DNA from: Gammaproteobacteria bacterium
GTDB lineage: Bacteria; Pseudomonadota; Gammaproteobacteria; Arenicellales; Arenicellaceae
Direction of reading: 5' to 3'
Length of the DNA: 64,000 nucleotides
NCBI GenBank assembly: GCA_022447525.1
Contig: JAKVBA010000009.1
Span: 1 to 64,000, forward strand
Shown here piece by piece: positions 55,127 to 64,000 of this stretch; positions within the stretch are counted from its first letter, which is position 1; the number at the start of each line of letters is the position of its first letter. The notes beneath the pieces are model-generated. The model was not told the origin of the DNA. It worked only from the letters and a program-made list of their open reading frames with translations, and made no database searches. Both the position numbers and the translations under genes were made by a program.

Positions 55127-55909
55127 TTAGACAGTGTACTCAGCGACAACAGGGGTATGGTCTGATGGTCGATCAAGTTTGCGTGGAGTCTCATCAATCC
55201 AACAGTTTTGTACTTTATTCATCATTGCAGAGGAGCTTAATATAAGGTCAATTCGTAGCCCCTCATTAGCTCGATATCCTGCCCCGCGGTAATCCCACCA
55301 GGAGTACCTGTCGCCTTCTTTGTGAAAGTGTCGAAATGTGTCAAATAGACCTTCGCTCATGAGTTTTTGTAGAATCAGTCGCTCGATGTCACTACAGTGG
55401 ATTTTGCCAGCCCATTTGAGTGGATCATGACAGTCAATATCACCTGGGGTAATATTGAAATCACCAACCAGCACCGTATTTGGATTGGTTTTTATGTCAG
55501 TCCCCATAGCATCCTGCAGCTTTCTAAACCACTCTCGTTTGTAAACGAACTTGTCCGAATCAAGTGATTGACCATTCGGGCAATATACATTGACGATACG
55601 GATAATTTCACCCTTTTCACTCTTAAAGTCGGCTGCAATATAGCGCCTCATTGGATCGTCGAAATTTGGCAGGTCGGTAATAAGGTTGGTCAACGGACGT
55701 GAACTAATAAAGGCCACGCCATTGTAGGTTTTTTGTCCGGTAAAAAGGCTGTGGTAACCGATTGATTTGAACGCTTCAATAGGAAACTCTTCGTCTGTCA
55801 TTTTGAGTTCCTGAAGACAAAGCACGTCTGGCTGATTGTTGGTGAGCCAGTCAGTGACTTGCTCTAGTCGAACGCGCAGTGAATTGACGTTCCAAGATGC
55901 AATTTTCAT
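55127..55909 (-). CDS. xthA: Exodeoxyribonuclease III
   Basis: AP endonuclease and 3'-5' exonuclease of base excision repair. 260 residues with MKIASWNVNSLRVRLEQV, LCLQELKMTDEEFP (metal Glu), VGDFNITPGDIDCHDPLKW and the C-terminal RPSDHTPVVAEY catalytic Asp-His. It follows the periplasmic glutaredoxin-like gene by 42 bases on the same strand. Confidence 0.95.
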   Translation of the reverse strand: MKIASWNVNSLRVRLEQVTDWLTNNQPDVLCLQELKMTDEEFPIEAFKSIGYHSLFTGQKTYNGVAFISSRPLTNLITDLPNFDDPMRRYIAADFKSEKGEIIRIVNVYCPNGQSLDSDKFVYKREWFRKLQDAMGTDIKTNPNTVLVGDFNITPGDIDCHDPLKWAGKIHCSDIERLILQKLMSEGLFDTFRHFHKEGDRYSWWDYRGAGYRANEGLRIDLILSSSAMMNKVQNCWIDETPRKLDRPSDHTPVVAEYTV

Positions 55910-55951
55910 GGGTTCGTAAGTACGGTATGAGGAATCTACCTGTAGTATAGA

Positions 55952-56623
55952 CTATTTAAGGTAGCCTGCTTTCTTAAGTGCGGCTGAAATCTGAGCTTTT
56001 GAGCTTCCTTGAACGATGTCAGATCCGATAAAAAGTGAGGGTACGCTGATCTGCTTCGATTCCTTGGCTAAGCGACCCCTAGCACGGCGGTCATCTCGAA
56101 TGTCTCGTTCAATAAATGGGACCTGTTTTTGCGTCAAATACAGAACCACCGACTGGCAGGGTTTACAGTTGTCGGCGGTGTAGACCATCACTGGCTGACT
56201 TCCGTCCGAAATAGGCGCAGAGATGGACGTTCTTGTTAATTCCTGTACTTTTTCTTGCTTTGGGTTTAAGTCTTTCAAGACGTCAGAATCCAGCACTTTG
56301 GCGTTTTTTGGCGGTGGAGAGTCTTGGTATGAAATACTCCCTTGTTCATCAACCCATTTGTATAGTTTCTCAGAGTGGGTGTTATTTTTTCTTGGGGCTT
56401 TTTGGCTCGGGTTGGTGGCGATAACTTTATTCGTTTGCGCCGATTCTAGTGAATCCTGTGCGGATTGAAGTGCCGACTTGGCACTTTGCAAAGCGGTCTT
56501 GGCATCTTCGATGGTCTTCGAGGCGGTAGCGTCAGCACCTTCGCTGCCGACTACCACCGAAGATAGAGCTAGAATTATCACTGCTAGCAAAGTCGTTGAA
56601 TATTGATAGATTACTTTCGCCAT
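55952..56623 (-). CDS. Periplasmic DUF4124-glutaredoxin fusion protein
   Basis: 223 residues in four parts: a signal sequence (TTLLAVIILALSSVVVGSEG), a coiled coil of near-repeats (AKTALQSAKSALQSAQDSLESAQ), a DUF4124 module (KLYKWVDEQGSISYQDSPPPKNAKV) and a C-terminal glutaredoxin-like domain with CKPC (VMVYTADNCKPCQSVVLYLTQKQVPFIERDIRDD) and the cis-Pro motif SVPSLFIG. Likely an exported thiol-disulfide protein. DUF4124-glutaredoxin pairs are known in proteobacteria, but the role is not defined. Confidence 0.83.
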   Translation of the reverse strand: MAKVIYQYSTTLLAVIILALSSVVVGSEGADATASKTIEDAKTALQSAKSALQSAQDSLESAQTNKVIATNPSQKAPRKNNTHSEKLYKWVDEQGSISYQDSPPPKNAKVLDSDVLKDLNPKQEKVQELTRTSISAPISDGSQPVMVYTADNCKPCQSVVLYLTQKQVPFIERDIRDDRRARGRLAKESKQISVPSLFIGSDIVQGSSKAQISAALKKAGYLK

Positions 56624-56690
56624 ACATTACAAATAACTGATTTTGATGAAAAACTCCAGTTTGAAAAGACCAAAAGTAATCTGGCTTTGG

Positions 56691-57950
56691 TTATTCTTCC
56701 TCGATTATCTGTTCGCCTTTGACTAAATCTTCGAATTGCTCGCGCTGTCTGACCACGTGAACTTGATCGCCGTCGACAATAACCTCTGCTGGTTTTAGGC
56801 GGGAGTTATAGTTTGCTGACATGACGAAGCCATAAGCTCCCGCAGACATAACAGAAATTAGGTCTCCAGCTTGAATCGTAAGTTCTCGGTCGTATCCCAA
56901 CACATCCGCGGATTCACATACTGGACCGACAACGTCGAACACCTCGCTTTCAATCGCCGTATTTTTAGTGACCGGCCAGATAGCGTGATGGGCCTGATAG
57001 AGTGATGGGCGGAGTAAATCGTTCATGCCAGCATCCACAATCGCAAACGCCTTTCTATCGTTACGTTTCAAGTATTCAACTTTGGTTAGTAATAACCCAG
57101 AGTTCCCAGATATATATCTTCCCGGCTCGATAGCAATAGGCAGGTCTATGCCGTGTGCCTTTGTTCCATCTAGCATTGCATCTACGTATTCCTTCGCCGT
57201 GGGAGGTGTCTCTCCTTGATAGTCGATACCAAGACCACCACCCAGATCGAGTTGCTTTATGTAGATCTGGTTATCAGCCAAACGTTTAACCATCTGCAGA
57301 ACAATCTCTAATGAATCAGAGAACGGACTGGTTTTAGTGATTTGCGAGCCGATATGGCAGGCGATGCCATGAACTTCTATATTAGGCATTGCATTTGCCT
57401 TGATGTAAGCATCAAATGCGGCTCCCATGGGTACGCCAAATTTGGCTTCATCCATGCCGGTCGAAATGTAGGGATGCGTCTCTGGGTCCACGTCTGGATT
57501 GACACGTATGGCAATTGAGGCGATTTTGCCTAGGGATTGTGCCACTTCTTGTACTCGCTCAAGCTCGGAAATTGATTCGACATTGATGCTGTTTACGCCT
57601 TGGCTGATCGCGAATTCCAGTTCGCTCCAAGATTTTGCAACGCCTGAAAACACCACTTTGGCGGGATCGCCTCCAGCTAGTAAAACGCGTCTTAGCTCGC
57701 CCTCTGAAACGACATCAAAGCCAGAGCCTAATTTTGCTAAAATGTTTAGGACAGCGATATTGCTATTAGATTTTACCGCATAGCATATGGTGTGAGGGTA
57801 GTCGCCAAATGCGCTGTCGAGTGATTGCCACTGAGTCTCAAATGCAGCGCGCGAGTAGACGTAGCACGGAGTGCCAACGGCATCTGCTATCTTGGTAAGG
57901 GAAATATTTTCGGCGTGCAAAATGCCGTTTTTATATTCGAAAAATGACAT
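56691..57950 (-). CDS. lysA: Diaminopimelate decarboxylase
   Basis: PLP enzyme converting meso-diaminopimelate to lysine. I chose the ATG at 57950 (MSFFEYKNGILHAENISLTKIADAVGTPCYVYSRAAFE), the family start, over the Met 15 codons upstream. The PLP lysine is in TICYAVKSNSNIAVLN; HIGSQITKTSPF, LDLGGGLGIDYQGE and EPGRYISGNSG follow, with CESADVLGYDRE supplying the second-subunit Cys. 419 residues. It follows lptM on the same strand. Confidence 0.96.
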   Translation of the reverse strand: MSFFEYKNGILHAENISLTKIADAVGTPCYVYSRAAFETQWQSLDSAFGDYPHTICYAVKSNSNIAVLNILAKLGSGFDVVSEGELRRVLLAGGDPAKVVFSGVAKSWSELEFAISQGVNSINVESISELERVQEVAQSLGKIASIAIRVNPDVDPETHPYISTGMDEAKFGVPMGAAFDAYIKANAMPNIEVHGIACHIGSQITKTSPFSDSLEIVLQMVKRLADNQIYIKQLDLGGGLGIDYQGETPPTAKEYVDAMLDGTKAHGIDLPIAIEPGRYISGNSGLLLTKVEYLKRNDRKAFAIVDAGMNDLLRPSLYQAHHAIWPVTKNTAIESEVFDVVGPVCESADVLGYDRELTIQAGDLISVMSAGAYGFVMSANYNSRLKPAEVIVDGDQVHVVRQREQFEDLVKGEQIIEEE

Positions 57951-58084
57951 GGATGAGAACAATATTTTGTTGACCAAACTAGCGCTGGTTAACAATTTTA
58001 AAAAGCAATCAAAAACGAACTGCAGCGTTCGGGGTTGATAAGAGACAGTGTCGTCTTATAGTCCCACTTTAGGCTTGTCAGGCG

Positions 58085-58228
58085 TTAGTTCGTTGGTGAG
58101 AGCTCTTGTTCTTGAACTGGAGCAACTTCAGGCTCAGGCGTCTCGAGCTCCAAAGGCCCTTTTTGGCCACAACCGGCAATAGTTAATAAAGCGATCATGA
58201 CAAGGCTGAAGGTGATAAGTTTTTTCAT
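58085..58228 (-). CDS. lptM: LPS translocon maturation lipoprotein LptM (YifL)
   Basis: A 47-residue lipoprotein too short for the ORF track: MKKLITFSLVMIALLTIAGC followed by GQKGPLELETPEPEV. The lipobox IAGC and the motif CGQKGPL are diagnostic of LptM/YifL, which assists oxidative maturation of the LptDE LPS translocon in E. coli. It lies 17 bases after argH and 134 bases before lysA. An lptM-lysA neighbourhood is usual in gammaproteobacteria, where dapF normally follows; here dapF is elsewhere. Confidence 0.9.
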   Translation of the reverse strand: MKKLITFSLVMIALLTIAGCGQKGPLELETPEPEVAPVQEQELSPTN

Positions 58229-58245
58229 TTTTTACAGGGCAGTTA

Positions 58246-59637
58246 TTAGTTTTCTATTCTTGCGTAAGCCTCTTGCAATGCTTCTCTGACACGCGCAGGG
58301 GCAGTGCCTCCGAAATGTGCTCTCGCTTGTATTGAGCCTTCTAGGCTCAGTACCGCGTAAACATCATCTTGAATCATTGGTCCAAATGCTTGCAATTCAT
58401 CAAGGCTCAAATCCGACAACGGTTTGTTGTTCTCAATTGCGTAGTGCACAGTGCCACCGACAATTTCGTGAGCGTCTCGAAACGGGACGTTCAAACGTAC
58501 CAGATATTCAGCTAAGTCCGTTGCCGTAGCGTAACCTTCCAATGCCGCTTTGTACATGTTTTCGCGCTGGAAGTTGATACTTGGGATCATAGCAGCGAAC
58601 ACTTGTAGGGATGTTGTTACCGTATCAATCGTGTCGAAAATAGGTTCCTTGTCTTCCTGATTGTCGCGATTGTAAGCAAGCGGTTGTGATTTCATTAAAA
58701 TAAGCAGAGCTTGCAAATTGCCAATTACTCTTGCGCTTTTGCCTCGTACGATTTCGGCGATATCGGGGTTCTTTTTCTGTGGCATGATACTTGAGCCGGT
58801 ACAAAACGCATCGCCAATTAAGATGAATTTATAGCTTTCGGATGCCCACAGAATAATCTCTTCGCACATGCGCGATAGGTGCATCATTATCAGACTGCAG
58901 GCGGATGCGACCTCGATCAGAAAATCGCGATCTGAGACGGCGTCTAAAGAGTTTCGACTGGGTCGATCAAAGTCAAGGAGTTCGCAGGTCATTTCTCGGT
59001 CAAGAGGAAAGCTGGTGCCAGCCAATGCTGCCGAGCCCAATGGCATCACGTTGATGCGTTTGCGTGCGTCTCTTAGTCTCTCGCCGTCGCGTTCTAGCAT
59101 TTCATTCCAAGCGAGTAGATGATGAGCCAGACTGATTGGTTGTGCAACCTGCAGATGGGTGAAGCCAGGCATTATTGTATCAACTTCATTGCTAGCTAAA
59201 TCTAATAAATTTGCCTGTAGCTGGTTCAGCAAAACAATGATGTCGTCGACTGCCTCACGTATATAAAGCCTTACATCCGTTGCAACTTGATCATTACGCG
59301 ATCGTCCGGTGTGAAGCTTTTTCCCGGCCTCACCAATTGCGTCGGTCAACCGAGCCTCGATATTCATGTGAATATCCTCTAGCTGCGTTGACCAATGGAA
59401 GTTGCCATCGTCGATCTGTGCGCGAATTTCAAGTAGACCAGCTTCGATTTTACTGGCCTCTTCGTGACTGATGACGTTGATCTTCGCCAGCATTTTTGCG
59501 TGCGCAATGGAACCCTGTATGTCTTGTTTATAGAGGCGGGAGTCAAAGCTAATCGATTCAGTAAAGGCTTCTACTAGCGAATTGGTTGGCTCGGTAAAGC
59601 GGCCACCCCAAGGCTTTTTTGTTGGAGATTGATTCAC
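58246..59637 (-). CDS. argH: Argininosuccinate lyase
   Basis: Last step of arginine synthesis, splitting argininosuccinate into arginine and fumarate. The start [24 protein letters not shown] is the family N-terminus. The signature [12 protein letters not shown] is intact, as are [13 protein letters not shown] and [13 protein letters not shown]. 463 residues. First gene of argH-lptM-lysA and divergent from hemCD, the argH/hemC neighbourhood known from pseudomonads. Confidence 0.97.
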   Translation of the reverse strand: MNQSPTKKPWGGRFTEPTNSLVEAFTESISFDSRLYKQDIQGSIAHAKMLAKINVISHEEASKIEAGLLEIRAQIDDGNFHWSTQLEDIHMNIEARLTDAIGEAGKKLHTGRSRNDQVATDVRLYIREAVDDIIVLLNQLQANLLDLASNEVDTIMPGFTHLQVAQPISLAHHLLAWNEMLERDGERLRDARKRINVMPLGSAALAGTSFPLDREMTCELLDFDRPSRNSLDAVSDRDFLIEVASACSLIMMHLSRMCEEIILWASESYKFILIGDAFCTGSSIMPQKKNPDIAEIVRGKSARVIGNLQALLILMKSQPLAYNRDNQEDKEPIFDTIDTVTTSLQVFAAMIPSINFQRENMYKAALEGYATATDLAEYLVRLNVPFRDAHEIVGGTVHYAIENNKPLSDLSLDELQAFGPMIQDDVYAVLSLEGSIQARAHFGGTAPARVREALQEAYARIEN

Positions 59638-59865
59638 GAAAATAACAAGACAGAAACGCGCGATTAAGCGAGTAAATTGAATGGATTTCTGGATTATAAC
59701 GTTTTGAAACCGCTGATGTTAGTGTTTGCGGTTTCATATTGAGTATTATCTGCATCATTAAGTTAACTAATGGCCATTATTTTGGAAGATTCTCAGACCA
59801 AAGTCGTAACTGCTGTGTTAAAGTCCAAATTCGCTCAAAGATAATAAAAAAATTTTAGATACTCT

Positions 59866-61557
59866 ATGAAGTCTATTCGCATAGCGACTCGAAACAGCCC
59901 ATTGGCCATGTGGCAAGCGAATTACGTAAAGCAGCGGTTGGAAGAAGAGCATCAAAATCTTTTGGTTGAAATCGTCGGTATGACGACTAAAGGGGATCAA
60001 TTACTAGATCGTAGCTTAGTTGCTGTTGGCGGTAAGGGTCTATTCCTAAAAGAACTTGAAGTTTCGTTGATGGCAAAAAAAACGGATATAGCCGTGCATT
60101 CAATGAAGGACGTGCCAGTAACTTTGCCCAAAGGTCTGGAGATTGCGGTCGTTTGCGAAAGGGAAGACGCGAGAGACGCTTTCGTTTCTAATAATTATCA
60201 AAATCTATATGCGCTACCCAAAGGGGCCAAAGTCGGAACATCCAGTTTACGCCGCATCGCTCAGTTAAAAAGCGCGTTCCCGACTTTGGAGTTTTTAGAG
60301 TTGCGTGGAAACGTCAACACTCGGCTCCGCAAACTTGATGAAGGTGATTATGACGCCATCATTTTAGCGACGGCGGGGTTAAAGAGACTAGGCTTTGAGG
60401 ACAGAATCAAACAATACATTACCCCAGAGATTTGTCTTCCTGCGGTAGGACAAGGCATTGTCGGTATTGAATGTCGCAGCGATGACGAACAAACTAAAGC
60501 TTTGTTGGCGCCACTACATAGCATTGAGAGTGAGATAGCGCTGGCTGCAGAGAGAGGTCTCAATGCGGCTTTGGAGGGTGGTTGTCAGGTGCCTGTTGGC
60601 GGCTACGCTCAAATTCAAAGTGGTAAATTAGAATTAAGAGGTATCGTTGGTAAAATCGACGGAAAAGTCATTCTTTCAGCCAGTGATGTTGCTCAGCGGC
60701 TTACTCTTGATAAAGCGGTTGATCTAGGACAGCGTGTTGCAAACAAGCTGTTGGAGCAAGGAGCAGGGGAAATACTAGAATCAGTCTATCGTGAACCACC
60801 TGTGTTCAACAAAGTACAAAAGCCTGTGGTTATTCTGACTCGTCAGAATCGTTTCTTGGGTAATACTGCGGCAATACTACAAAGGTTAGATTATCAGCCC
60901 GCTCACATTCAAACTTTGGAGATCGAGCCAGCTTTGTCTGAAGAACTGACTTCGACGTTTGCACAGCTTGAAGATTTTACTGATGTTATTTTTGTGTCCC
61001 GCAATGCCGTTGCTGTTGGCATGGATCTGATAACTCAGTTTGGTGGTCTTCCTGAGTCGACGCGGGTTCTGACGGTTGGTGGTGAGACGGCGAAACAATT
61101 GTATGCGTTTAATATCGATGCTCTTTTTCCAGAAAAAGGTAGCGGTGCTGAGGCGCTCTTAAACGTTAGTGCATTAAAGGATCTAAGTCGTCGAAAGATC
61201 TTGATTATCCGTGGTGAGGCAGGATTAGATTGGCCGGCTGATAAGATGCGCGAACGCGGCGCTGAAGTAATCGAAGCTCGTTGTTATCGACAAAAAGTTC
61301 CCGCCGCGTGTGCAGCGCGAATTAGCGAGGTGTTCGAGCAGAGTGCTAAGATCGAAGGAGTGTTTATTCACAGCTCTCACAGTCTCAAAAATTTACTCTC
61401 AGAGGCTGGCGAACACAAGATTCCATTGAAAAAAACCAGTCTCGTTGTTGGCAGCCCCAGTATCGCAGACCAGGCTAGAAAGCTTGGTTGGAGCGGAAAG
61501 ATCAAGGTGGCCGAGTCGCCGTCCAACAAACACATGATGATTGCGTTTTCAACGTAG
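59866..61557 (+). CDS. hemC: Fused porphobilinogen deaminase-uroporphyrinogen-III synthase (HemC-HemD)
   Basis: One chain of 563 residues holding both enzymes. Residues 1 to about 310 are HemC: MKSIRIATRNSPLAMWQANYVKQRL, catalytic Asp in SMKDVP (D82), and the dipyrromethane-binding C240 in LEGGCQVPVGGYA. From about residue 319 (KPVVILTRQNRFLG) the chain is HemD, with FVSRNAVAVGMDL, ILIIRGEAGLDWPADKMRERGAEVIEARCYR and FIHSSHSLKNLL. No stop or restart lies between them, so hydroxymethylbilane may be passed within one protein. hemX and hemY follow. Confidence 0.95.
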   Translation: MKSIRIATRNSPLAMWQANYVKQRLEEEHQNLLVEIVGMTTKGDQLLDRSLVAVGGKGLFLKELEVSLMAKKTDIAVHSMKDVPVTLPKGLEIAVVCEREDARDAFVSNNYQNLYALPKGAKVGTSSLRRIAQLKSAFPTLEFLELRGNVNTRLRKLDEGDYDAIILATAGLKRLGFEDRIKQYITPEICLPAVGQGIVGIECRSDDEQTKALLAPLHSIESEIALAAERGLNAALEGGCQVPVGGYAQIQSGKLELRGIVGKIDGKVILSASDVAQRLTLDKAVDLGQRVANKLLEQGAGEILESVYREPPVFNKVQKPVVILTRQNRFLGNTAAILQRLDYQPAHIQTLEIEPALSEELTSTFAQLEDFTDVIFVSRNAVAVGMDLITQFGGLPESTRVLTVGGETAKQLYAFNIDALFPEKGSGAEALLNVSALKDLSRRKILIIRGEAGLDWPADKMRERGAEVIEARCYRQKVPAACAARISEVFEQSAKIEGVFIHSSHSLKNLLSEAGEHKIPLKKTSLVVGSPSIADQARKLGWSGKIKVAESPSNKHMMIAFST

Positions 61558-61773
61558 ATATAGATGCACGTTGGATGATAGACGTTTTTTAGTCTTACTC
61601 ACTCTTAGGGTGCAATCGAACCTATATTGTTTGAAGATCTTGAATATCGCTTACATAAAGTAAGTCTACTTTAATCACAACGCTGCTGTGTTACCATCGA
61701 GAGCTACATTTGGACCAAGGCGCGACCTGATAGGCAGCATCAATCATGTGCGCCAATAAATTGGAAACTTACA

Positions 61774-62922
61774 GTGGTAGCATCTATGTCAGACCAAACT
61801 ACAACAAATGATCAAGCGGTTTCAAACACAGAATCCGTTGTACACACTCCAAGCACTGATTCAATAGTAGCCCCCTCACCCAGGGGTGGTGGAAAAGGGT
61901 TGACAATTACCGCTTTGCTAGCCTCGCTAATTGCACTTGGTGGAGCTGGTTTCACTATTTACCAAGGACAGTTAAAAGATCAAAGTCAGTCTAATAAGAT
62001 ATTGGTCGGAGTTAATTCTATAGGCAGTGATGTTAAAGTTCTCGCCGAGAGAATTGTGCAGCTTCAACGTGAGCAACAACAGCTTGCGAGCGCATCAGTA
62101 ACAAAAGAGGTCTTGCAAACTCGTTTGTTAGAGGCTGAAAACCAATCTGATCTTGCTTTTCGTGATCTGCGCGATGAGCAATCTACAATCAGAGATGCAT
62201 TTGCTAAGGTTGCAAAGCGTACTGAACGAAGCGCAGACAAACTAGCCGTTGAAGAAGTCTCACAATTATTGAAACTCGCTAACAATAGTGCAGTTTTCGC
62301 AAATGATAAAAAAGGAGCCATAAACGCATTACGCTTGGCTGACAGTCAGTTAAAACAACTGGCTGATCCTCGATTTTCTGTGGTTAGAAGAACTATTAAT
62401 GAAGAAATAGCAAGCCTTGAAGCAGTCGCATCGGCTGATATCACTACTTTGACATCCGATATTAATTTATTAGCCAAACGCATTTCACAACTTCCACTGG
62501 AGAATGAGCCTCAAGTTGTAGGTGAGTTCGCATTAGCTGAGCCGTCACAATCATCTCCGATATCAGCCGGTTCTGAGTTAAAGAAAATGTGGCTGGAGGC
62601 TTTAGACGTAGTCAAAATAAAACGAATTGATCAGCCGCCAAAGCCCTTGCTGGCACCCGAACAACGATACTTTCTCGATCAAAATATTATTCTAAAATTG
62701 AGTACTGCCGAGTTGGCTGTTCTACAATCTCGTCCCGACATATATCAAAGAAGCCTGGAGTCAGCAGTAGCTTGGTTGGAAGATTATTACGATCCAAGAG
62801 ATAAAAATGTTAGGGATGTCATCGATACGCTTCATCAACTCAAGAGACAATCGATTGGTAATGAATTGCCGCCAGTTGTGAAGTCTTACGATGCACTTCA
62901 AGGAATCAAGGGCGGTAATTAA
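61774..62922 (+). CDS. hemX: HemX-like membrane protein
   Basis: Single-pass inner membrane protein (GLTITALLASLIALGGAGFTIYQGQ) with a short charged N-terminus and a long periplasmic coiled-coil part (AERIVQLQREQQQLASASVTKEVLQTRLLEAENQ), ending with the HemX family blocks AVAWLEDYYDPRDKNVRDVIDTLHQLKRQ and LPPVVKSYDALQGIKG. Often annotated as uroporphyrinogen-III C-methyltransferase, but no methylase site is visible and the role is unclear. The start is GTG at 61774 or ATG at 61786. Between hemCD and hemY. Confidence 0.87.
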   Translation: MVASMSDQTTTNDQAVSNTESVVHTPSTDSIVAPSPRGGGKGLTITALLASLIALGGAGFTIYQGQLKDQSQSNKILVGVNSIGSDVKVLAERIVQLQREQQQLASASVTKEVLQTRLLEAENQSDLAFRDLRDEQSTIRDAFAKVAKRTERSADKLAVEEVSQLLKLANNSAVFANDKKGAINALRLADSQLKQLADPRFSVVRRTINEEIASLEAVASADITTLTSDINLLAKRISQLPLENEPQVVGEFALAEPSQSSPISAGSELKKMWLEALDVVKIKRIDQPPKPLLAPEQRYFLDQNIILKLSTAELAVLQSRPDIYQRSLESAVAWLEDYYDPRDKNVRDVIDTLHQLKRQSIGNELPPVVKSYDALQGIKGGN

Positions 62923-62924
62923 TT

Positions 62925-64000
62925 ATGCGATTAGTGCTTATCTCGACGGTGGCTATTTTAGTCGCCTTCCTATTGTTTGGTGTGGTTAATGTATACCCAG
63001 ATAATTACGTAAAGATTTACGTTGATAATTATCTAGTAGAGATGTCATTTACTGGATTTTTGATTTTGATGTTTTTACTCGGAGCTGTTATTTATTTGCT
63101 GCTTTGGTTTATAGGTTCGTCGTTTAGAGCCACCACTTTTTTTTCTCGATGGCGCCGACGTCGTGGACATCGTAAAGCTGGCGAGGCTTTGGGGTCAGGA
63201 TATCTCTCGTTAATCAAAGGTGATTGGCGTAAAGCCGAAAAGAGCTTAGTGTCGCGCAGTGATAATAGCTCGGTACCTTACATAAACTATTTGGCCGCAG
63301 CTCAAGCTGCTCAAGAGCAAAGCGAATATGCCCGCAGAGATGAATATTTAGAGGCGGCCTATCGAGCTGCGCCGAATGAGCGGTTTGCGATAGGGTTAGC
63401 TAAAGCTAGGTTATATCATCTAGCGAATCAATATGAATTAGCGCGCGCCACCTTGGACGAGATTGAATCGCAAGGCAAGAAAAACAACCAGTACTTGGCA
63501 ATGCGTCTACAGAATTATCAGGCTTTGAAGGAGTGGGATAAGGTTCATGATCTACTGCCTTTAGCCAGAAAACAAAAAGCTCTTGCGGAAGTGGTAATCA
63601 CTAATATCGATACCCAAGTACACCGGGCGATGTTGCTCGAGGCGAGCGATAAAAAGTCAGTCTGGCGTTCCTTACCAAAACCGCAACAGCAACTTTCTGA
63701 AAATACACTTATCTATGCTAAATACTTGGTGCAAAATGGCGACGTGATGACTGCTGAAAAGCTAGTGAGAAATTCCCTCAATTCGCAACCAAAGCTCGAT
63801 GAGGGTTTGGTTGTTTTCTACGGTAATTTAAAAGGAGCAAAACCAGCTAAAATGCGCAGAACGATTGAGGGCTGGCTAATGGCCAGACCTGAGAGTGCGC
63901 ATTTAAACTTGGCTGCCGGTAGACAAGCTTGTTATGAGGGCAATAAAGACTTGGCCATACAGTACCTTGAGAAGGCTATTACGATAGGAGGTTTGCCGGA
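62925..64000 (+). CDS. hemY: HemY protein (partial, runs off the window)
   Basis: The frame starts two bases after the hemX stop and stays open to the end of the window, so the ORF track omits it. It has two N-terminal membrane segments (LVLISTVAILVAFLLFGVVN and TGFLILMFLLGAVIYLLLWFI), then TPR-like helices (GSGYLSLIKGDWRKAEKSLVSRSDNSSVPYINYLAAAQAAQEQ) as in HemY of gammaproteobacteria. Its exact role in heme synthesis is not known. Completes the hemCD-hemX-hemY group. Confidence 0.9.
   Translation, partial: MRLVLISTVAILVAFLLFGVVNVYPDNYVKIYVDNYLVEMSFTGFLILMFLLGAVIYLLLWFIGSSFRATTFFSRWRRRRGHRKAGEALGSGYLSLIKGDWRKAEKSLVSRSDNSSVPYINYLAAAQAAQEQSEYARRDEYLEAAYRAAPNERFAIGLAKARLYHLANQYELARATLDEIESQGKKNNQYLAMRLQNYQALKEWDKVHDLLPLARKQKALAEVVITNIDTQVHRAMLLEASDKKSVWRSLPKPQQQLSENTLIYAKYLVQNGDVMTAEKLVRNSLNSQPKLDEGLVVFYGNLKGAKPAKMRRTIEGWLMARPESAHLNLAAGRQACYEGNKDLAIQYLEKAITIGGLP

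Noticed and set aside
1-64000. CRISPR arrays, tRNA or rRNA genes, prophage or defence systems
   Set aside because: Read for regular repeats, cloverleaf signatures and hallmark proteins; none was found.

Overview
The window looks like a chromosomal segment of a free-living, probably marine, Gram-negative gammaproteobacterium of moderate GC (roughly mid-40s percent by eye). The evidence is gene content and order: rhlB-trxA-rho, ubiE-ubiJ-ubiB, dapF-DUF484-xerC, glmU-glmS, pdxA-rsmA, lysA-lptM-argH and hemCD-hemX-hemY, plus LPS core genes (WaaG/WaaP), a lipid A acyltransferase and many lipoproteins. No rRNA, tRNA or other marker allows a genus call.

Layout. 0-1.1 kb: a REP-associated tyrosine transposase (RAYT) element with imperfect inverted ends, next to a truncated second Y1 transposase. 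1.1-4 kb: LPS core genes, with a WaaG glucosyltransferase (frameshifted) fused to a WaaP heptose kinase, then a small Kdo/WaaP-type kinase. 4-9.2 kb: patatin and rhlB (minus strand), then trxA and rho (plus strand). 9.2-17.1 kb: DUF885 peptidase-like protein, DUF938 methyltransferase, sseA, an IMPACT-family protein, an ABC-2 exporter pair and two lipid acyltransferases. 17.6-31.4 kb: a sparser, accessory-looking stretch of scattered single genes (Ntn acylase lipoprotein, methyltransferase, ltaE, beta-helix protein, Fe-alcohol dehydrogenase, gamma-glutamyltransferase, patatin lipoprotein, secreted EEP-family phosphoesterase). It includes a 1.7 kb stretch without a credible intact gene. 31.9-36.8 kb: a family 4 glycosyltransferase, then the ubiquinone operon ubiE-ubiJ-ubiB and DUF971. 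36.2-40.9 kb: a zone with several repeat elements (a MITE, a 273-base inverted-repeat element, and a 22-base direct repeat bracketing gene debris), along with a thioesterase and envelope proteins. 40.9-45.5 kb: cytochrome b561-YceI fusion, xerC, DUF484, dapF and yrfG. 45.9-52.7 kb: a minus-strand run glmU-glmS-uvrD-crotonase-hydrolase. 52.9-64 kb: pdxA, rsmA, rpmE, xthA, a periplasmic glutaredoxin-like protein, lysA, lptM, argH, then hemCD, hemX and the start of hemY.

How the genes work together. Envelope building is a recurring theme: LPS core sugars and phosphates, lipid A acylation, GlcNAc precursor supply (GlmS/GlmU), meso-diaminopimelate (DapF/LysA) and the LptM lipoprotein. Electron-transport cofactors are another: ubiquinone (UbiE/J/B), heme (HemCD/X/Y) and thioredoxin/glutaredoxin-like proteins.

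I saw no CRISPR array, prophage, integrase-bearing island, toxin-antitoxin pair or recognisable defence system, and I do not claim a new multi-gene system. The points most worth a second look are the domain fusions (WaaG-WaaP, HemC-HemD, cytochrome b561-YceI, DUF4124-glutaredoxin), the small mobile or repeat elements at 0.1-1.1, 36.2, 38.0 and 39.8-40.8 kb, a repeat-rich rho leader, and an orphan hairpin-plus-terminator at 27.4-27.5 kb that may be a small RNA.
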